From positions 539,247-603,246 of the forward strand of contig CAXXIF010000004.1 in assembly GCA_963677375.2 (NCBI GenBank): a stretch of 64,000 bases of DNA, in the 5' to 3' direction. The notes beneath the pieces were generated by a model that did not search any database, was not told the DNA's origin, and worked only from the letters and a program-made list of their open reading frames with translations. Position numbers and translations under genes: made by a program. Within the stretch, counting starts at the first letter, position 1, and each line of letters opens with the position of its first letter. Positions 43,069 through 51,764 of this stretch are shown in pieces. Source of the DNA: Pseudaeromonas sp963677375 (lineage in GTDB: Bacteria > Pseudomonadota > Gammaproteobacteria > Enterobacterales > Aeromonadaceae).

Positions 43069-45303
43069 TCATGCATCTTCGTTCATGTCGGCAGAGAAGA
43101 ACTTACAATTATTACGCCCCTGCTGCTTAGCGCAATACATGGCTGTGTCCGCATTTTTCATCAATGCTTCGATATCTGCTCCATCATCAGGATATATAGC
43201 AACACCGATGCTTGGGCTTGAATGGATCTTGTTGTCGTCAATGACGTAAGCTTCCCCCAGCGAGCGGAGAATCTTGTCGGAAACAGAAATCGCACCGACC
43301 GTCGCCGATTCAACGCCCGTGAGGGCAACCACAAACTCATCGCCGCCAATGCGGGCGACTATATCGCTCTCGCGTACACAGGCTCGTAGGCGACGCGCCA
43401 CCTCGATCAGGAGTGCATCGCCGACATGATGTCCGAGCGTGTCATTAACCACCTTGAAACGATCCATGTCGAGGAACATGACGGCAAGCTGCCGCTTCTC
43501 GCGTTGCGCTGAGAGGAGCGCCTGGTCTATGCGTTCCTTCAGGCTGAAGCGATTAGGCAGCCCCGTCAGCGCGTCATGGTGAGCAAGCTGGTGGAGCTGT
43601 TCTTCGAGGGCATGGCGGATGCTGATGTCGGTAAAGCTCGCGATATGATGCGTCACCCTCTGGTCATCATCGCGTATGAGCGAGATTGCCACCCACTTGG
43701 GATAGGCGGTCCCATCCTTACGCCGGTCCCACAGTTCACCTTGCCAAAACCCCGTTTCGTTCAGCGCGGCCCACATATCTTTATAGGTTTCCGGTGACGC
43801 CTGTTCGGCGGACAGCACGCGAGGGTTCCGGCCACGCACGTCATCGAGAACGTAACCCGTCAGCTGCGTAAAAGCGGGGTTGACCGCGATAATGCAGTTG
43901 TTCTGATCGGTGACCACAATTGCTTCGCCGCTACGTTGAAAGATGTTCGCGTACAGGCGTAATGTCTCCTCCGTCAGTTTGTCTGCGGTGACGTCCTGCA
44001 CTATGCCCTGTGAAGAAACCGGAGGGCTGTTTGGACCGTCCTCATACTGTGTCTCACCACACTCGCGTACGAACTTGATCCGTCCGTCCGGAAACTGGAG
44101 ACGGTAGGTGATCTCATACGGCATTCCGCTTGCTCTGGAGTCCATATAAACACGATCCACTGTATTCCGGTCGTCGGAATGGATGACGCTGTGAAATGCC
44201 TCGTAGGACGCCTCGAATCTTGCCGGATCGATCTCGAAGATGCGGAATATTTCGTCCGACCATTCGCGGCGGTTGGTACGCAAATCAAGGGACCAGCTCC
44301 CGACGGTCGCAATGCGCTGCGCTTCGTTCAGTTGATCGCGGCTGAGTCTCAGAGCCTCCTCGGCCTGCCTGCGCTCAGCGTCGGTCTGTGCAAGTTTGAG
44401 TTGCGTTTCTGACACCCAACCGAGAACGCTATCCTGGGCGCCGGTTGCAACGACGATCGGCGCAGAAACATTTCCGGCGCCGATATCTGCAATTCCCGTG
44501 TAGACGTCCTCCAGCGATCCACCCAGAATTTTGTTCTGCTGGCGGCGCAGGTTCAGAACCGCCAAGACAAGGATTACCGCGAAGGAAATAAGAGCCAGAC
44601 GCACCTGAAAAGCCTTTCCTTCAGCAGCGGATACGGCCGCGGTGGTGCGCTGGTGCACCATCGTGTAGAAATCGCCGATCGGACGCATGATGCGAGCTTT
44701 TGCGTCGTGGTACGCCGCGTCATAGAGCATCTCGACGGCCTTGGCGCGGTTGAGCTGCACCGACGGCCCTGCCTGCTCGACCAGCGCCATGGCGGCGAGC
44801 TCGGTAGCGGTCAGTTCATCCGAGTTGCGCTTGGCTTCGCCCAGCTTCGCGAGCTCCTGATCGGTGATGTTCGCCCGTTTCATCATCGTGAGCAGCGGGA
44901 TTGCTTCACCGAACGGGCCTGGCCGCTGGTTGTCCGACATGACGACGTCCCAGTAGATACCGTGGTAATTGACTGGGCGGGGCTTTCGTCCGTCGCGGAT
45001 GTCGAGGATCTCCTGGTAGTGCGCCTTGTATATCGGTTTCCCCGTGACCACATAGGTGCGTACCATGCGAGTCAGGTCATCTGACGACCGTCTCAACTCT
45101 TCAGCGAGTTGGAGCGATTGCTGACGAACGTCGTTAGCTTGATCGGTTTGTTCTTCAGCGATGACATAGGCAACAAAGGTCCCCACTACTAGGGCGAACA
45201 GGCCAAGAATCAGCCAGATCTGGCGCGAAAAGCGGAGCCGCTTATGCTTCGATGGCGCTGCGGTGACTTTGACTTCAGGCTCTGTCGTATCGATGTTCAG
45301 CAT
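43069..45303 (-). CDS. Membrane diguanylate cyclase (DUF3365-like sensor, PAS, GGDEF)
   Basis: The 744 residues start with a transmembrane helix (about 30-47), a periplasmic sensor of the DUF3365/Tll0287-like kind (YKAHYQEILDIRDGRKPRPVNYH), TM2 near 232-250, then two PAS domains with PAC (DLRTNRREWSDEIFRIF; RSGEAIVVTDQNNCII), and GGDEF with intact RIGGDEFVVAL. It ends right after the cyclase domain; no EAL follows. It should synthesise c-di-GMP. Its upstream region is cut off by an IS3-type left end 73 bp before the ATG, and its Arg/GC-rich coding style differs from the AT-richer HD-GYP genes nearby, suggesting acquisition. AAGGAA precedes ATG 45303. Confidence 0.88.
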   Translation of the reverse strand: MLNIDTTEPEVKVTAAPSKHKRLRFSRQIWLILGLFALVVGTFVAYVIAEEQTDQANDVRQQSLQLAEELRRSSDDLTRMVRTYVVTGKPIYKAHYQEILDIRDGRKPRPVNYHGIYWDVVMSDNQRPGPFGEAIPLLTMMKRANITDQELAKLGEAKRNSDELTATELAAMALVEQAGPSVQLNRAKAVEMLYDAAYHDAKARIMRPIGDFYTMVHQRTTAAVSAAEGKAFQVRLALISFAVILVLAVLNLRRQQNKILGGSLEDVYTGIADIGAGNVSAPIVVATGAQDSVLGWVSETQLKLAQTDAERRQAEEALRLSRDQLNEAQRIATVGSWSLDLRTNRREWSDEIFRIFEIDPARFEASYEAFHSVIHSDDRNTVDRVYMDSRASGMPYEITYRLQFPDGRIKFVRECGETQYEDGPNSPPVSSQGIVQDVTADKLTEETLRLYANIFQRSGEAIVVTDQNNCIIAVNPAFTQLTGYVLDDVRGRNPRVLSAEQASPETYKDMWAALNETGFWQGELWDRRKDGTAYPKWVAISLIRDDDQRVTHHIASFTDISIRHALEEQLHQLAHHDALTGLPNRFSLKERIDQALLSAQREKRQLAVMFLDMDRFKVVNDTLGHHVGDALLIEVARRLRACVRESDIVARIGGDEFVVALTGVESATVGAISVSDKILRSLGEAYVIDDNKIHSSPSIGVAIYPDDGADIEALMKNADTAMYCAKQQGRNNCKFFSADMNEDA

Positions 45304-45440
45304 CGCAGATTCCTTTTCAATTCCTTACTTCACCGAAGGCTGATTCCTGCGATGACAAAGTGAATTATAAGTCTATGAATCGCCACCGGTTTTGTAGATA
45401 CCTCGCAGTTAGATAAACTAACGCAAAAAGAGGTGTTTCA

Positions 45441-45695
45441 ATGAGTGCAAAATGCTACCCCGACGAATTCAAAATCGAAGCCGTTAAGCAGGTGACCGAT
45501 CGAGGCCATTCTGTGGCCGACGTGGCTAAGCGGTTGGATATTACACCCCACAGCCTTTACACCTGGATCAAGAAGTTCGGCCCTGACTCTCGTGAGCATG
45601 CTGAACTGAGCGAGGCTCAGGCCGAGATCCGCCGCTTACAAAAGGAACTCAAACGAGCGACTGAAGAGCGGGATATCTTAAAAAAATCGCTGTAG
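45441..45695 (+). CDS. IS3-family transposase OrfA
   Basis: The 84 residues comprise an HTH_Tnp_1 helix-turn-helix (YPDEFKIEAVKQVTDRGHSVADVAKRLDITPHSLYTWIKKFG) and a leucine-zipper-like C-terminus (AEIRRLQKELKRATEERDILKKSL) as in IS3-group OrfA. It is slightly short and lacks the usual overlap into orfB. AAAGAGG precedes ATG 45441. With orfB destroyed it cannot form the active OrfAB fusion. Confidence 0.88.
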   Translation: MSAKCYPDEFKIEAVKQVTDRGHSVADVAKRLDITPHSLYTWIKKFGPDSREHAELSEAQAEIRRLQKELKRATEERDILKKSL

Positions 45696-45702
45696 ATTCA
45701 AC

Positions 45703-46063
45703 TTGGCAAAGCTGTTCGACTGAGATATGCCTTTATCCGGGAACAGACGCAAACCGAGTGGGCCCGTGCTGGCCAACTCCGATCAAGGCAGCCAATATAG
45801 CAGCCATGAATGGTAGGACTTCTTGAAAATTCACGGTCTGGAAGGAAGTATGAGCTGTCATGGCAATTGCCATGACAGAGCGGTGGCGGAAAGCTTTTTC
45901 AATTACTGAAGCGAGAACGGATCAAAAAGAAAACTTACGCGACAAGCGATGTATTCGACTACATCGAGCTGTTTTATAACAGCAAACGCAAACATGGTTC
46001 CAATGATTTGCTGAGTCCAGTAGAGTTTGAATCCCGCTATCGGAAACGGCTGGGAAGTGTCTA
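45703..46063 (+). pseudogene. IS3-family transposase OrfB remnant
   Basis: The pieces are in different frames: RYAFIREQTQTEWAR near 45725, then, after an internal deletion, SDQGSQYSSHEW, HGNCHDRAVAESFF, KRERIKKKTYATSDVFDYIELF and SPVEFESRYRK ending at 46063. These are the integrase-core end regions of IS3 OrfB. A stop and frameshift follow SFFNY, so it is non-functional. Confidence 0.85.
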
Positions 46064-46082
46064 GATCACTGGTGGCGATTCA

Positions 46083-46306
46083 GTGATCAGGTGGCGACGC
46101 TCTTCAAAGCGGTTTGCTGCACCGGAAAATGTAAATGCAATCAATAACCCCAACAAGGCAAATATGGCACTCTCCACTAGTCCGGCGCTTGCTGCCTCCT
46201 CTGCGCCATGGCGTCGTTTTAACCGTCGTCCCAGCTCCAGACACAACAACATACCGAAAAAGAGTCCCCCGGCGAGGGTTAATGCCGTCACCGTTAAATC
46301 AATCAT
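46083..46306 (-). pseudogene. N-terminal fragment of a DUF4239-like membrane protein, cut by the IS
   Basis: Reading starts at ATG 46306: MIDLTVTALTLAGGLFFGMLLCLELGRRLK, then ESAIFALLGLLIAFTFSGAANRFEERRHLI, two transmembrane helices in the pattern of bestrophin-like DUF4239 proteins (usually ~250 residues). At residue ~74 the frame enters the IS terminal repeat and stops shortly afterwards. No continuation is found on the other side of the element. The 241-bp gap 46307-46547 holds no gene. Confidence 0.7.
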
Positions 46307-46547
46307 CTGACTTCCTTGTGTTTAACCCTGTTTATCCGGGCGTGGTAACGGCCAGCCTCAAGACTCAGGTGCTAATATTTTGCCGATAGTTCATGCGGTT
46401 GGGGATGGTCTCGTCGGGGGGGGGGAGTGATGTCCCGGTCATTCAGTTATGAGGGGGACTCTGTATTTATCAAGGCAGCTACCGAATCGATAGCTGCCTT
46501 CATTCTCCTGTGCTGTTGGGTTCCACGTTACCTTCTGACTACGCCAG

Positions 46548-48353
46548 TTAGTCGTTATGGTTACACGCCGGGGTTACGCCACCGCGGATCAGGGTGGCAC
46601 TGGCCAGCTCGAAACAACGATCCGAGCTGCTGCAACTGTTGCTGGCTAACTGGGTGTCGTCCGCTTGATACACCACGTGACCGCCCTTGATGGTGCTCAA
46701 CACCTTGATGTCATTGAGTTTCATCGGATCGCCTTTGAGCGGATTATCGGATAACACCACCAAGTCTGCGACTTTGCCCACTTCAATGGAGCCTTTGGTT
46801 TTCTCTTCAAAATACTGATAAGCCGCCCACAAGGTTTGGGTTTTTAAACCAACCAACGGTGATACCCGTTGGTTGGGACCTAAAACTTCGCCGCTGCGGG
46901 TCACGCGGTTAACGGTGGCGGAATAGACCCGCATGGCATTTGGAAATGCCACCGGAGCATCATGGTGCGAGGTAAAAATCATATTGCGCGCCAAGGCCCA
47001 GCCTGTCGGAGAAATATTCTGCGCGCGTTCATTGCCGAGGACGGAATTTTTGTGCCAATCCCCCCAATAGAAGGTATGCATCGGGAAAAATGACGGCATG
47101 ATGCCAAGATCTTTGAATGATTGAACCTGATCTTCACGCGCGGTCTGGGCATGAACGGCGACGATGCGGCGATCCGCTTTGCCATAGGTTTTTTCGGCGT
47201 TGCGGACGGCATTGATGTACTGATCAATGGCGGCGTCGCCGTTGACATGGGCCAGCAGTTGCCAATTATTTTTAAACGCCAGGTCGACATATTTCTGCGC
47301 GTCGGCATCGCTCATGCTGGGATAGCCATGATAGTCAGACTTCTGGCCCTTGGGCGGAACCAGGTAGGGCTGCGTCAGCCAGGCGGTTTTACCTTGCGGT
47401 GAACCATCCAGGTTGAGCTTGGCCCCGGCGACCCGGAAACCATTTTTGTAGCTCTTGGAGAGATATGGCGGCTTGATGACTTCCTGCGCGCCCTGAATAT
47501 CCGGGTAAGCGGCTACGTCGATCATCAATTTTTCTTTTTGCGCCAGCCCATACATGGTCTTCACCGAGTCAGGGGTGGCGCGCCCTTCCTGCGCCGTGGT
47601 GTAGCCAAAGCGGGTGTAGAGCTCCATGCCTGCCTTGAAGATCAGTTCATTATCCTCGGGGCTGAGTTTGGCAAACAGCGGGATCAAAACACGGAAAAAC
47701 GCCATCTCCTCCAGCACGCCATCCGGCTCCTGGCTTCCGGCGCGGCGGCGGATCTTGCCACCGGATGGATCTTTACTTTTTGCGTTATAGCCAGCCAGCG
47801 CCAGCGCCTTGCTATTCATGGCCGCCAGGTGACCCGACTGATGAATGATAAGGATAGGTACATCTTTGGAGACCACATCCAGTTCATCTCGTGTCGGATG
47901 ACGCTGCTCTTCGAGTTGGGAATCGTCATAGCCAAAGCCCATGATGATCCCCAGCTTCTTATTGTTCGGCTGGGCTGCCCATTCGCGTAATGTTTGTTGC
48001 AACGCCGGGATATTATTTACTTTGCCATCCGGCTGGGGCAATAAATTGGCTGATAGCGCTTGGACCCCGGTGTTAAATACATGGCCGTGGGCATCGATAA
48101 ATCCAGGGATCAGCGTGTGGCCTTGCAAATCGACCAGCCGCGTCTTGCTGTCTTTGAGCTTGAATACTTCATCTTTGGCACCAACGGCAATGATCTTGCC
48201 ATTTTTCACCGCCACCGCTTCAGCGTCGGGCTGCAGTTCATTGACGGTAACAATGTCACCGTTGCTGTAGATAATATCGGCGGAGAGTACGTCTGACGCC
48301 GCATGAGCACCATGGGCGAGCAGTATACCGGCTGCCATGCAAATATGTTTCAT
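46548..48353 (-). CDS. Exported YtcJ-like amidohydrolase
   Basis: The ~601 residues have a signal peptide (MKHICMAAGILLAHGAHA) and an amidohydrolase_3 (YtcJ-type) domain: IIYSNGDIVTVNE, metal-binding HxH in IPGFIDAHGHVFNTG near 85, LLAHVNGDAAID, HAQTAREDQV, TSHHDAPVAFPN and the C-terminal KVADLVVLSDNPL. Family members hydrolyse N-substituted amides, but the substrate is unknown. AAGGAG precedes ATG 48353; the frame extends to 48431. Only about 80 bp separate the start from an IS3-type end, so its native promoter may be replaced. It is bracketed by related IS pieces. Confidence 0.9.
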   Translation of the reverse strand: MKHICMAAGILLAHGAHAASDVLSADIIYSNGDIVTVNELQPDAEAVAVKNGKIIAVGAKDEVFKLKDSKTRLVDLQGHTLIPGFIDAHGHVFNTGVQALSANLLPQPDGKVNNIPALQQTLREWAAQPNNKKLGIIMGFGYDDSQLEEQRHPTRDELDVVSKDVPILIIHQSGHLAAMNSKALALAGYNAKSKDPSGGKIRRRAGSQEPDGVLEEMAFFRVLIPLFAKLSPEDNELIFKAGMELYTRFGYTTAQEGRATPDSVKTMYGLAQKEKLMIDVAAYPDIQGAQEVIKPPYLSKSYKNGFRVAGAKLNLDGSPQGKTAWLTQPYLVPPKGQKSDYHGYPSMSDADAQKYVDLAFKNNWQLLAHVNGDAAIDQYINAVRNAEKTYGKADRRIVAVHAQTAREDQVQSFKDLGIMPSFFPMHTFYWGDWHKNSVLGNERAQNISPTGWALARNMIFTSHHDAPVAFPNAMRVYSATVNRVTRSGEVLGPNQRVSPLVGLKTQTLWAAYQYFEEKTKGSIEVGKVADLVVLSDNPLKGDPMKLNDIKVLSTIKGGHVVYQADDTQLASNSCSSSDRCFELASATLIRGGVTPACNHND

Positions 48354-48434
48354 GAATAGCTCCTTGAAGGATACTGTGTAAATAGTCACTAGATGACAGT
48401 GTACCAACTGAATCTGTTTTATATTATCCATTAT

Positions 48435-48500
48435 TGAATCGCCACTGATTTCCTAGACACCTCACAGTTAGATAAACTAACGCAAAGAAGCGGCTTCAAG
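48435..48500 (+). mobile_element. Solo left end of the same IS3-family element
   Basis: From TGAATCGCCACTG at 48435 the sequence follows the left end at 45376: TAGACACCTCACAGTTAGA, TAAACTAACGCAAAGAAG, then TTCAA. Similarity stops at about 48500, just where orfA would begin. It has the same orientation as the first copy and no right end was found nearby, so it is a truncated second insertion. Confidence 0.8.
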
Positions 48501-48621
48501 CTACTTCCCGCAGATTGAGGATTGAAAATCCGCATTCATGCCTAGATAGTGTGTTCTGGACTTGGAAATAGCCTGATGCAACGCACTTGGTAAACTGGCT
48601 GGCGGCATCACCCAATAGTCT

Positions 48622-49099
48622 ATGCAGTGGATCATTCCTCAGACTCTCCCCGAGGCATTGCGCTTGGCTGCTGAGCAAGCGGGGCAGGTTGTGATCCTGA
48701 CCATCGAGAACAAACAGAAGCAAGAGCAGATCCTGTCACTGGAAAGTCTGTTCCGGCAGGGCATGACTATCCCGCAGTTCTGCAAGATGCTCAACGGCGT
48801 GAACGTGATGAGGGTCGCTGAGCGCCTGGAGGAGCGGAACTGGCTCTATAACGAGAGCAGATCCGGCAACAGCAAGCGCTGGCGCGTGGCCTCTTATGCC
48901 CGGGATCGCTATCTGACCGAAGAGCAACAGCAGATCGGCATCCACGGCTATGAATTGTTCATCAAATTCACGCCGGTGCTGCTGCAAGCCGGTGGGTGCT
49001 ATGCGCCTGTATCAGCTCTATGTGAAAAACGAGCTCCCGATGAAGAAGGATTGGGATGGCACGTTCACACAAGACAAAGTCATCAAGGGGGCCGCATGA
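48622..49099 (+). pseudogene. Phage antirepressor (KilAC domain) fragment with frameshift
   Basis: The first frame gives QWIIPQTLPEALRLAAEQAG, the linker typical of phage antirepressors, then a KilAC-like domain (LESLFRQGMTIPQFCKMLN, RLEERNWLYNESRSGNSKRW, FIKFTP). Near 49000 the homology passes to another frame: MRLYQLYVKNELPMKKDWDG, FTQDKVIKGAA, ending with TGA at 49097-49099. The N-terminal Bro-N/Rha-type domain is missing, with the IS end 120 bp upstream. It is therefore a truncated, frameshifted remnant of a prophage gene. Confidence 0.7.
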
Positions 49100-49284
49100 G
49101 CAAGGAACAGGCTTTGAAGCTGGAACTTAAGGCTGTGCACGCATCGCTTTCTGAAGTAAATGACATGCTGTTTGCCATCAAGACGGCAGACGACAATAGC
49201 AAAGGTTTGAAAGAGGTGGTGGAGGAAATCGTCAGCAATATTCAGTGGGATATTGAAAAGGTCTTAGAAAGTGGCGGTTTGTAA
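49096..49284 (+). CDS. Small phage-type protein, helical, unknown function
   Basis: The 62 residues MSKEQALKLELKAVHASLSE... KVLESGGL form an alpha-helical, acidic protein. ATG 49096 overlaps the antirepressor stop (ATGA), and its own TAA overlaps the next ATG (TAATG), a tightly coupled phage-like layout. In the raw frame it looks fused to the antirepressor only because of the frameshift. No family recognised. Confidence 0.6.
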   Translation: MSKEQALKLELKAVHASLSEVNDMLFAIKTADDNSKGLKEVVEEIVSNIQWDIEKVLESGGL

Positions 49285-49409
49285 TGAACGGCTACCCTGA
49301 GGATGAATATGAGCTGGTGTTCCGGCGGATACGGGTACTAGATGAGAACGGGTTGCCGCACTGGATTGAAGTGCCACTGGTTCGAGAGTCGTTGGCGGTA
49401 GCTGCATAA
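49284..49409 (+). CDS. 41-residue phage-type ORF
   Basis: The sequence MNGYPEDEYELVFRRIRVLD followed by ENGLPHWIEVPLVRESLAVAA ends at TAA 49407-49409. Its start overlaps the previous stop (TAATG), and a terminator follows directly. It is small but the coupling and terminator support expression. No family recognised. Confidence 0.5.
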   Translation: MNGYPEDEYELVFRRIRVLDENGLPHWIEVPLVRESLAVAA

Positions 49410-49413
49410 ACAA

Positions 49414-49442
49414 AAAGCCCCGAACATTATGGACGGGGCTTT
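49414..49442 (+). terminator. Terminator closing the small phage-like operon
   Basis: The 9-bp stem AAAGCCCCG/CGGGGCTTT has an 11-nt loop and is followed by CTT. Confidence 0.85.
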
Positions 49443-49593
49443 CTTATGAATTCTGTTCTGTCGTTTGTGCCGGGATGAAGCAAGGAGAAATGAATAAAAA
49501 TGCAAATCTTGAAAACGCATATTCCCCAATCATATTCCCCGGATATTCCCTCGGAGATATTGGATTGTGGAGTGGTGTGCGTAAGTGCTTGAT

Positions 49594-49654
49594 TTGAATG
49601 GTGCCCGGTGCCGGAATCGAACCGGCACGCCGTTGCCAGCGAGGGATTTTAAAT
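49594..49654. other. Left attachment site (attL): duplicated 3' part of tRNA-Leu
   Basis: These 61 bp are identical to 61342-61402, covering the 3' half of tRNA-Leu(TAA) from the anticodon loop (TTTAAAT end) through CCA plus 5 flanking bases. The tRNA 5' half is absent here, so this is the displaced copy generated by site-specific integration. The following gap, 49655-50151 (497 bp), holds no convincing gene; it has AT-rich stretches and may contain further remnants. Confidence 0.9.
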
Positions 49655-50264
49655 ACAAGAGATTCGTTTGCATCTAATAGTATTTGATAGCAAGTAGATG
49701 GAGCCAGTAGCACGGCTAATTCGCAACGAATCGCACCCCGTCATAGAGCATCGCATACCGCTTATCAAAGAATTCGCAAAGATGGGGTGGATGTCGATCA
49801 ATTCTGCCTTATCGCCGAGTCCCAAGCTGCCGTCAGCTTCAATGGCCTAAATTGAAAGAGCCCCTCATTCGGCGCAAAACCCGAGAAATGCGCATTAGAG
49901 GATGTTCGTAACAACATGATTTTTAATTAAATAATTTCCAAGTGCAATAACGCCATTGGGGATATATGCATACCGTTGCGCCTTCCTCCCACCAAACGAG
50001 GCTATCGTCTACTGTGTCGTTGAACTCAAACCAAATTTTCGCGTCAGCCTTCGACTTCGATCATGCATCCATGCCATAAAACCACCACAACGCCGCCGTC
50101 ACATAAACAATTGCCCACCGTTTAGGGCGGGCAACTGTAAGTACAAGCTGTTGTTGATTTGCACTCGGAACTGATCCACTTCCCTCCGTAATTTGCATCG
50201 AAAACTGATCCACATTTTTAATCAATCCTGTCCGGTTCTGGCAGGAGAATGTGGAGTGATTGAT

Positions 50265-51764
50265 ATGGCACTTTTAGGCGTGATCAGACGCTGGTATTTC
50301 CGTGACGGGATGTCCAAGCGCGAAATTGCCAGACGGACCGGGTTGTCCAGAAACACCCTGAAAAAATATCTGAGCCAGTCGCAGGTGGAGCCGGTGTATT
50401 CACCGCGCCAGTCGAGCAGTAAGTTGGATGATTTTGCCGCCATCCTGCGGGATGCGCTCGTCTTTGAAGCCAAAAAACCGCGTAAACAGCGTAAGTCCGT
50501 GAAGCAGCTGTACCATGATTTACTGCCGCAGGGGTATTGCGGCTCGTATGACCGGGTGGCAGCGTTTGCCCGCCATTGGCGTCAGGAGCAGTCGGTCAGC
50601 AAACAAGTCTATGTGCCTTTGTCATTTGCTCCCGGTGAGGCCTTCCAGTTTGACTGGGGCGAGAACTGGGTGTCGATTGCGGGCAAAAAAGTCAAAGTGC
50701 AGGTCGCGCACTTTAAGCTCTGTCATAGCAAAGCGGGCTATCAGCGGGCGTACTGGACGCAAACCCACGAGATGTTGTTTGATGCGCACAATCATGCGTT
50801 CCGGGTGTTTGGCGGCGTACCGGCGCGTGGCATTTACGACAATATGAAAACTGCGGTGGATAAGATTGGCCGCGGCAAAGCGCGGGTGATTAACAAGCGC
50901 TTCCTGGCGATGACCAGTCATTATTTGTTTGATGCTGACTTCTGCAATCCGGCCTCTGGCTGGGAAAAAGGTCAGGTCGAGAAGTCGGTGCAGGATGGCC
51001 GGTATGCACTATGGCATCAGGCGCCAGCGTTTGCTTCACTCGATGAGCTCAATGACTGGCTGGAGCGTGAGTGCTTGGCGTTGTGGCGAGCGCACAAACA
51101 TCCTGAGCAAAAACCATTGACCGTCCAGCAATGCTGGCAGGCTGAGCAGCTGCACCTGATGCCCGTGAGCGCCGCGTTCGATGGTTTTACCGAGCACAGC
51201 AAAGTGGTGTCGTCGACCTGTCTGGTCACGTTTGAATGCAATAAATACAGTGTGCCGGCCAGTTTCGCCAACCGCCGCATCAGTCTACGGGTGTACCCGG
51301 ACCATCTGGACATGATTGCCGAAGGCCGGCAAATCACTTCGCATCAACGCGTGTTCAGCCGTGACCACAGTGCGCCCGGTCAGGTGGTGTACAACTGGCG
51401 GCATTATCTGCTGGTGGCGCAGCGTAAACCAGGTGTGCTGCGTAACGGAGCACCATTCCAGAGTTTGCCGGATGCGTTTAAACAGCTTCAACAGGTGCTG
51501 ATACAAAAGACCGGAGGCGACCGGGAGATGGTCGATATCCTGGCCTTAGTACTGCACCATGAATCTGAGCATGTTGAACTGGCCATTACTTCGGCGCTGC
51601 AAAGTGGCTGTGTCTCCAAAGACCATGTTATCAACTGCCTGCACCGGCTGATTGAGGCAACACCTCCAGCACCGGTGCCTGTGGCGGTGCAATTGCAACT
51701 GACCGTCGAGCCGACCAGCGATACCGGACGCTACGAACAGTTAAGGGGCCGGTATGCACATTGA
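50265..51764 (+). CDS. istA: IS21-family transposase IstA
   Basis: The ~499 residues have an N-terminal helix-turn-helix (FRDGMSKREIARRTGLSRNTLKKYL), a DDE integrase core (FQFDWGENW with the first Asp, GIYDNMKTAVDK with the second, and NPASGWEKGQVEKSV containing the Glu region) and a C-terminal beta-domain. ATG 50265 or GTG 50253/50256 could start it. It overlaps istB by 11 bp, as is normal for IS21. Confidence 0.93.
   Translation: MALLGVIRRWYFRDGMSKREIARRTGLSRNTLKKYLSQSQVEPVYSPRQSSSKLDDFAAILRDALVFEAKKPRKQRKSVKQLYHDLLPQGYCGSYDRVAAFARHWRQEQSVSKQVYVPLSFAPGEAFQFDWGENWVSIAGKKVKVQVAHFKLCHSKAGYQRAYWTQTHEMLFDAHNHAFRVFGGVPARGIYDNMKTAVDKIGRGKARVINKRFLAMTSHYLFDADFCNPASGWEKGQVEKSVQDGRYALWHQAPAFASLDELNDWLERECLALWRAHKHPEQKPLTVQQCWQAEQLHLMPVSAAFDGFTEHSKVVSSTCLVTFECNKYSVPASFANRRISLRVYPDHLDMIAEGRQITSHQRVFSRDHSAPGQVVYNWRHYLLVAQRKPGVLRNGAPFQSLPDAFKQLQQVLIQKTGGDREMVDILALVLHHESEHVELAITSALQSGCVSKDHVINCLHRLIEATPPAPVPVAVQLQLTVEPTSDTGRYEQLRGRYAH

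Larger units (their letters stand above)
45376..46082 (+). mobile_element. Degenerate IS3-family element
   Basis: The terminal inverted repeats begin TGAATCGCCACC at 45376 and end GGTGGCGATTCA at 46082, with similarity continuing ~15 bp inwards (GTAGATACCT versus TAGACACTT). It contains a full-looking orfA and a shortened, frame-broken orfB. At about 0.7 kb it has lost roughly half of a normal 1.2-1.3 kb IS3 element. It cut the gene at 46083-46306 and lies just upstream of the GGDEF gene. Confidence 0.85.

Noticed and set aside
48622..49284. A single intact 220-residue gene
   Set aside because: The frame joins the broken antirepressor to a separate small ORF; homology switches frame near 49000 and the ATGA at 49096 marks a distinct start.
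50040..50151. 5' half of the ORF interrupted by IS21
   Set aside because: I looked for a frame left of the IS that would join the truncated ORF at 52606-52839, but none with a convincing start or continuity was visible.
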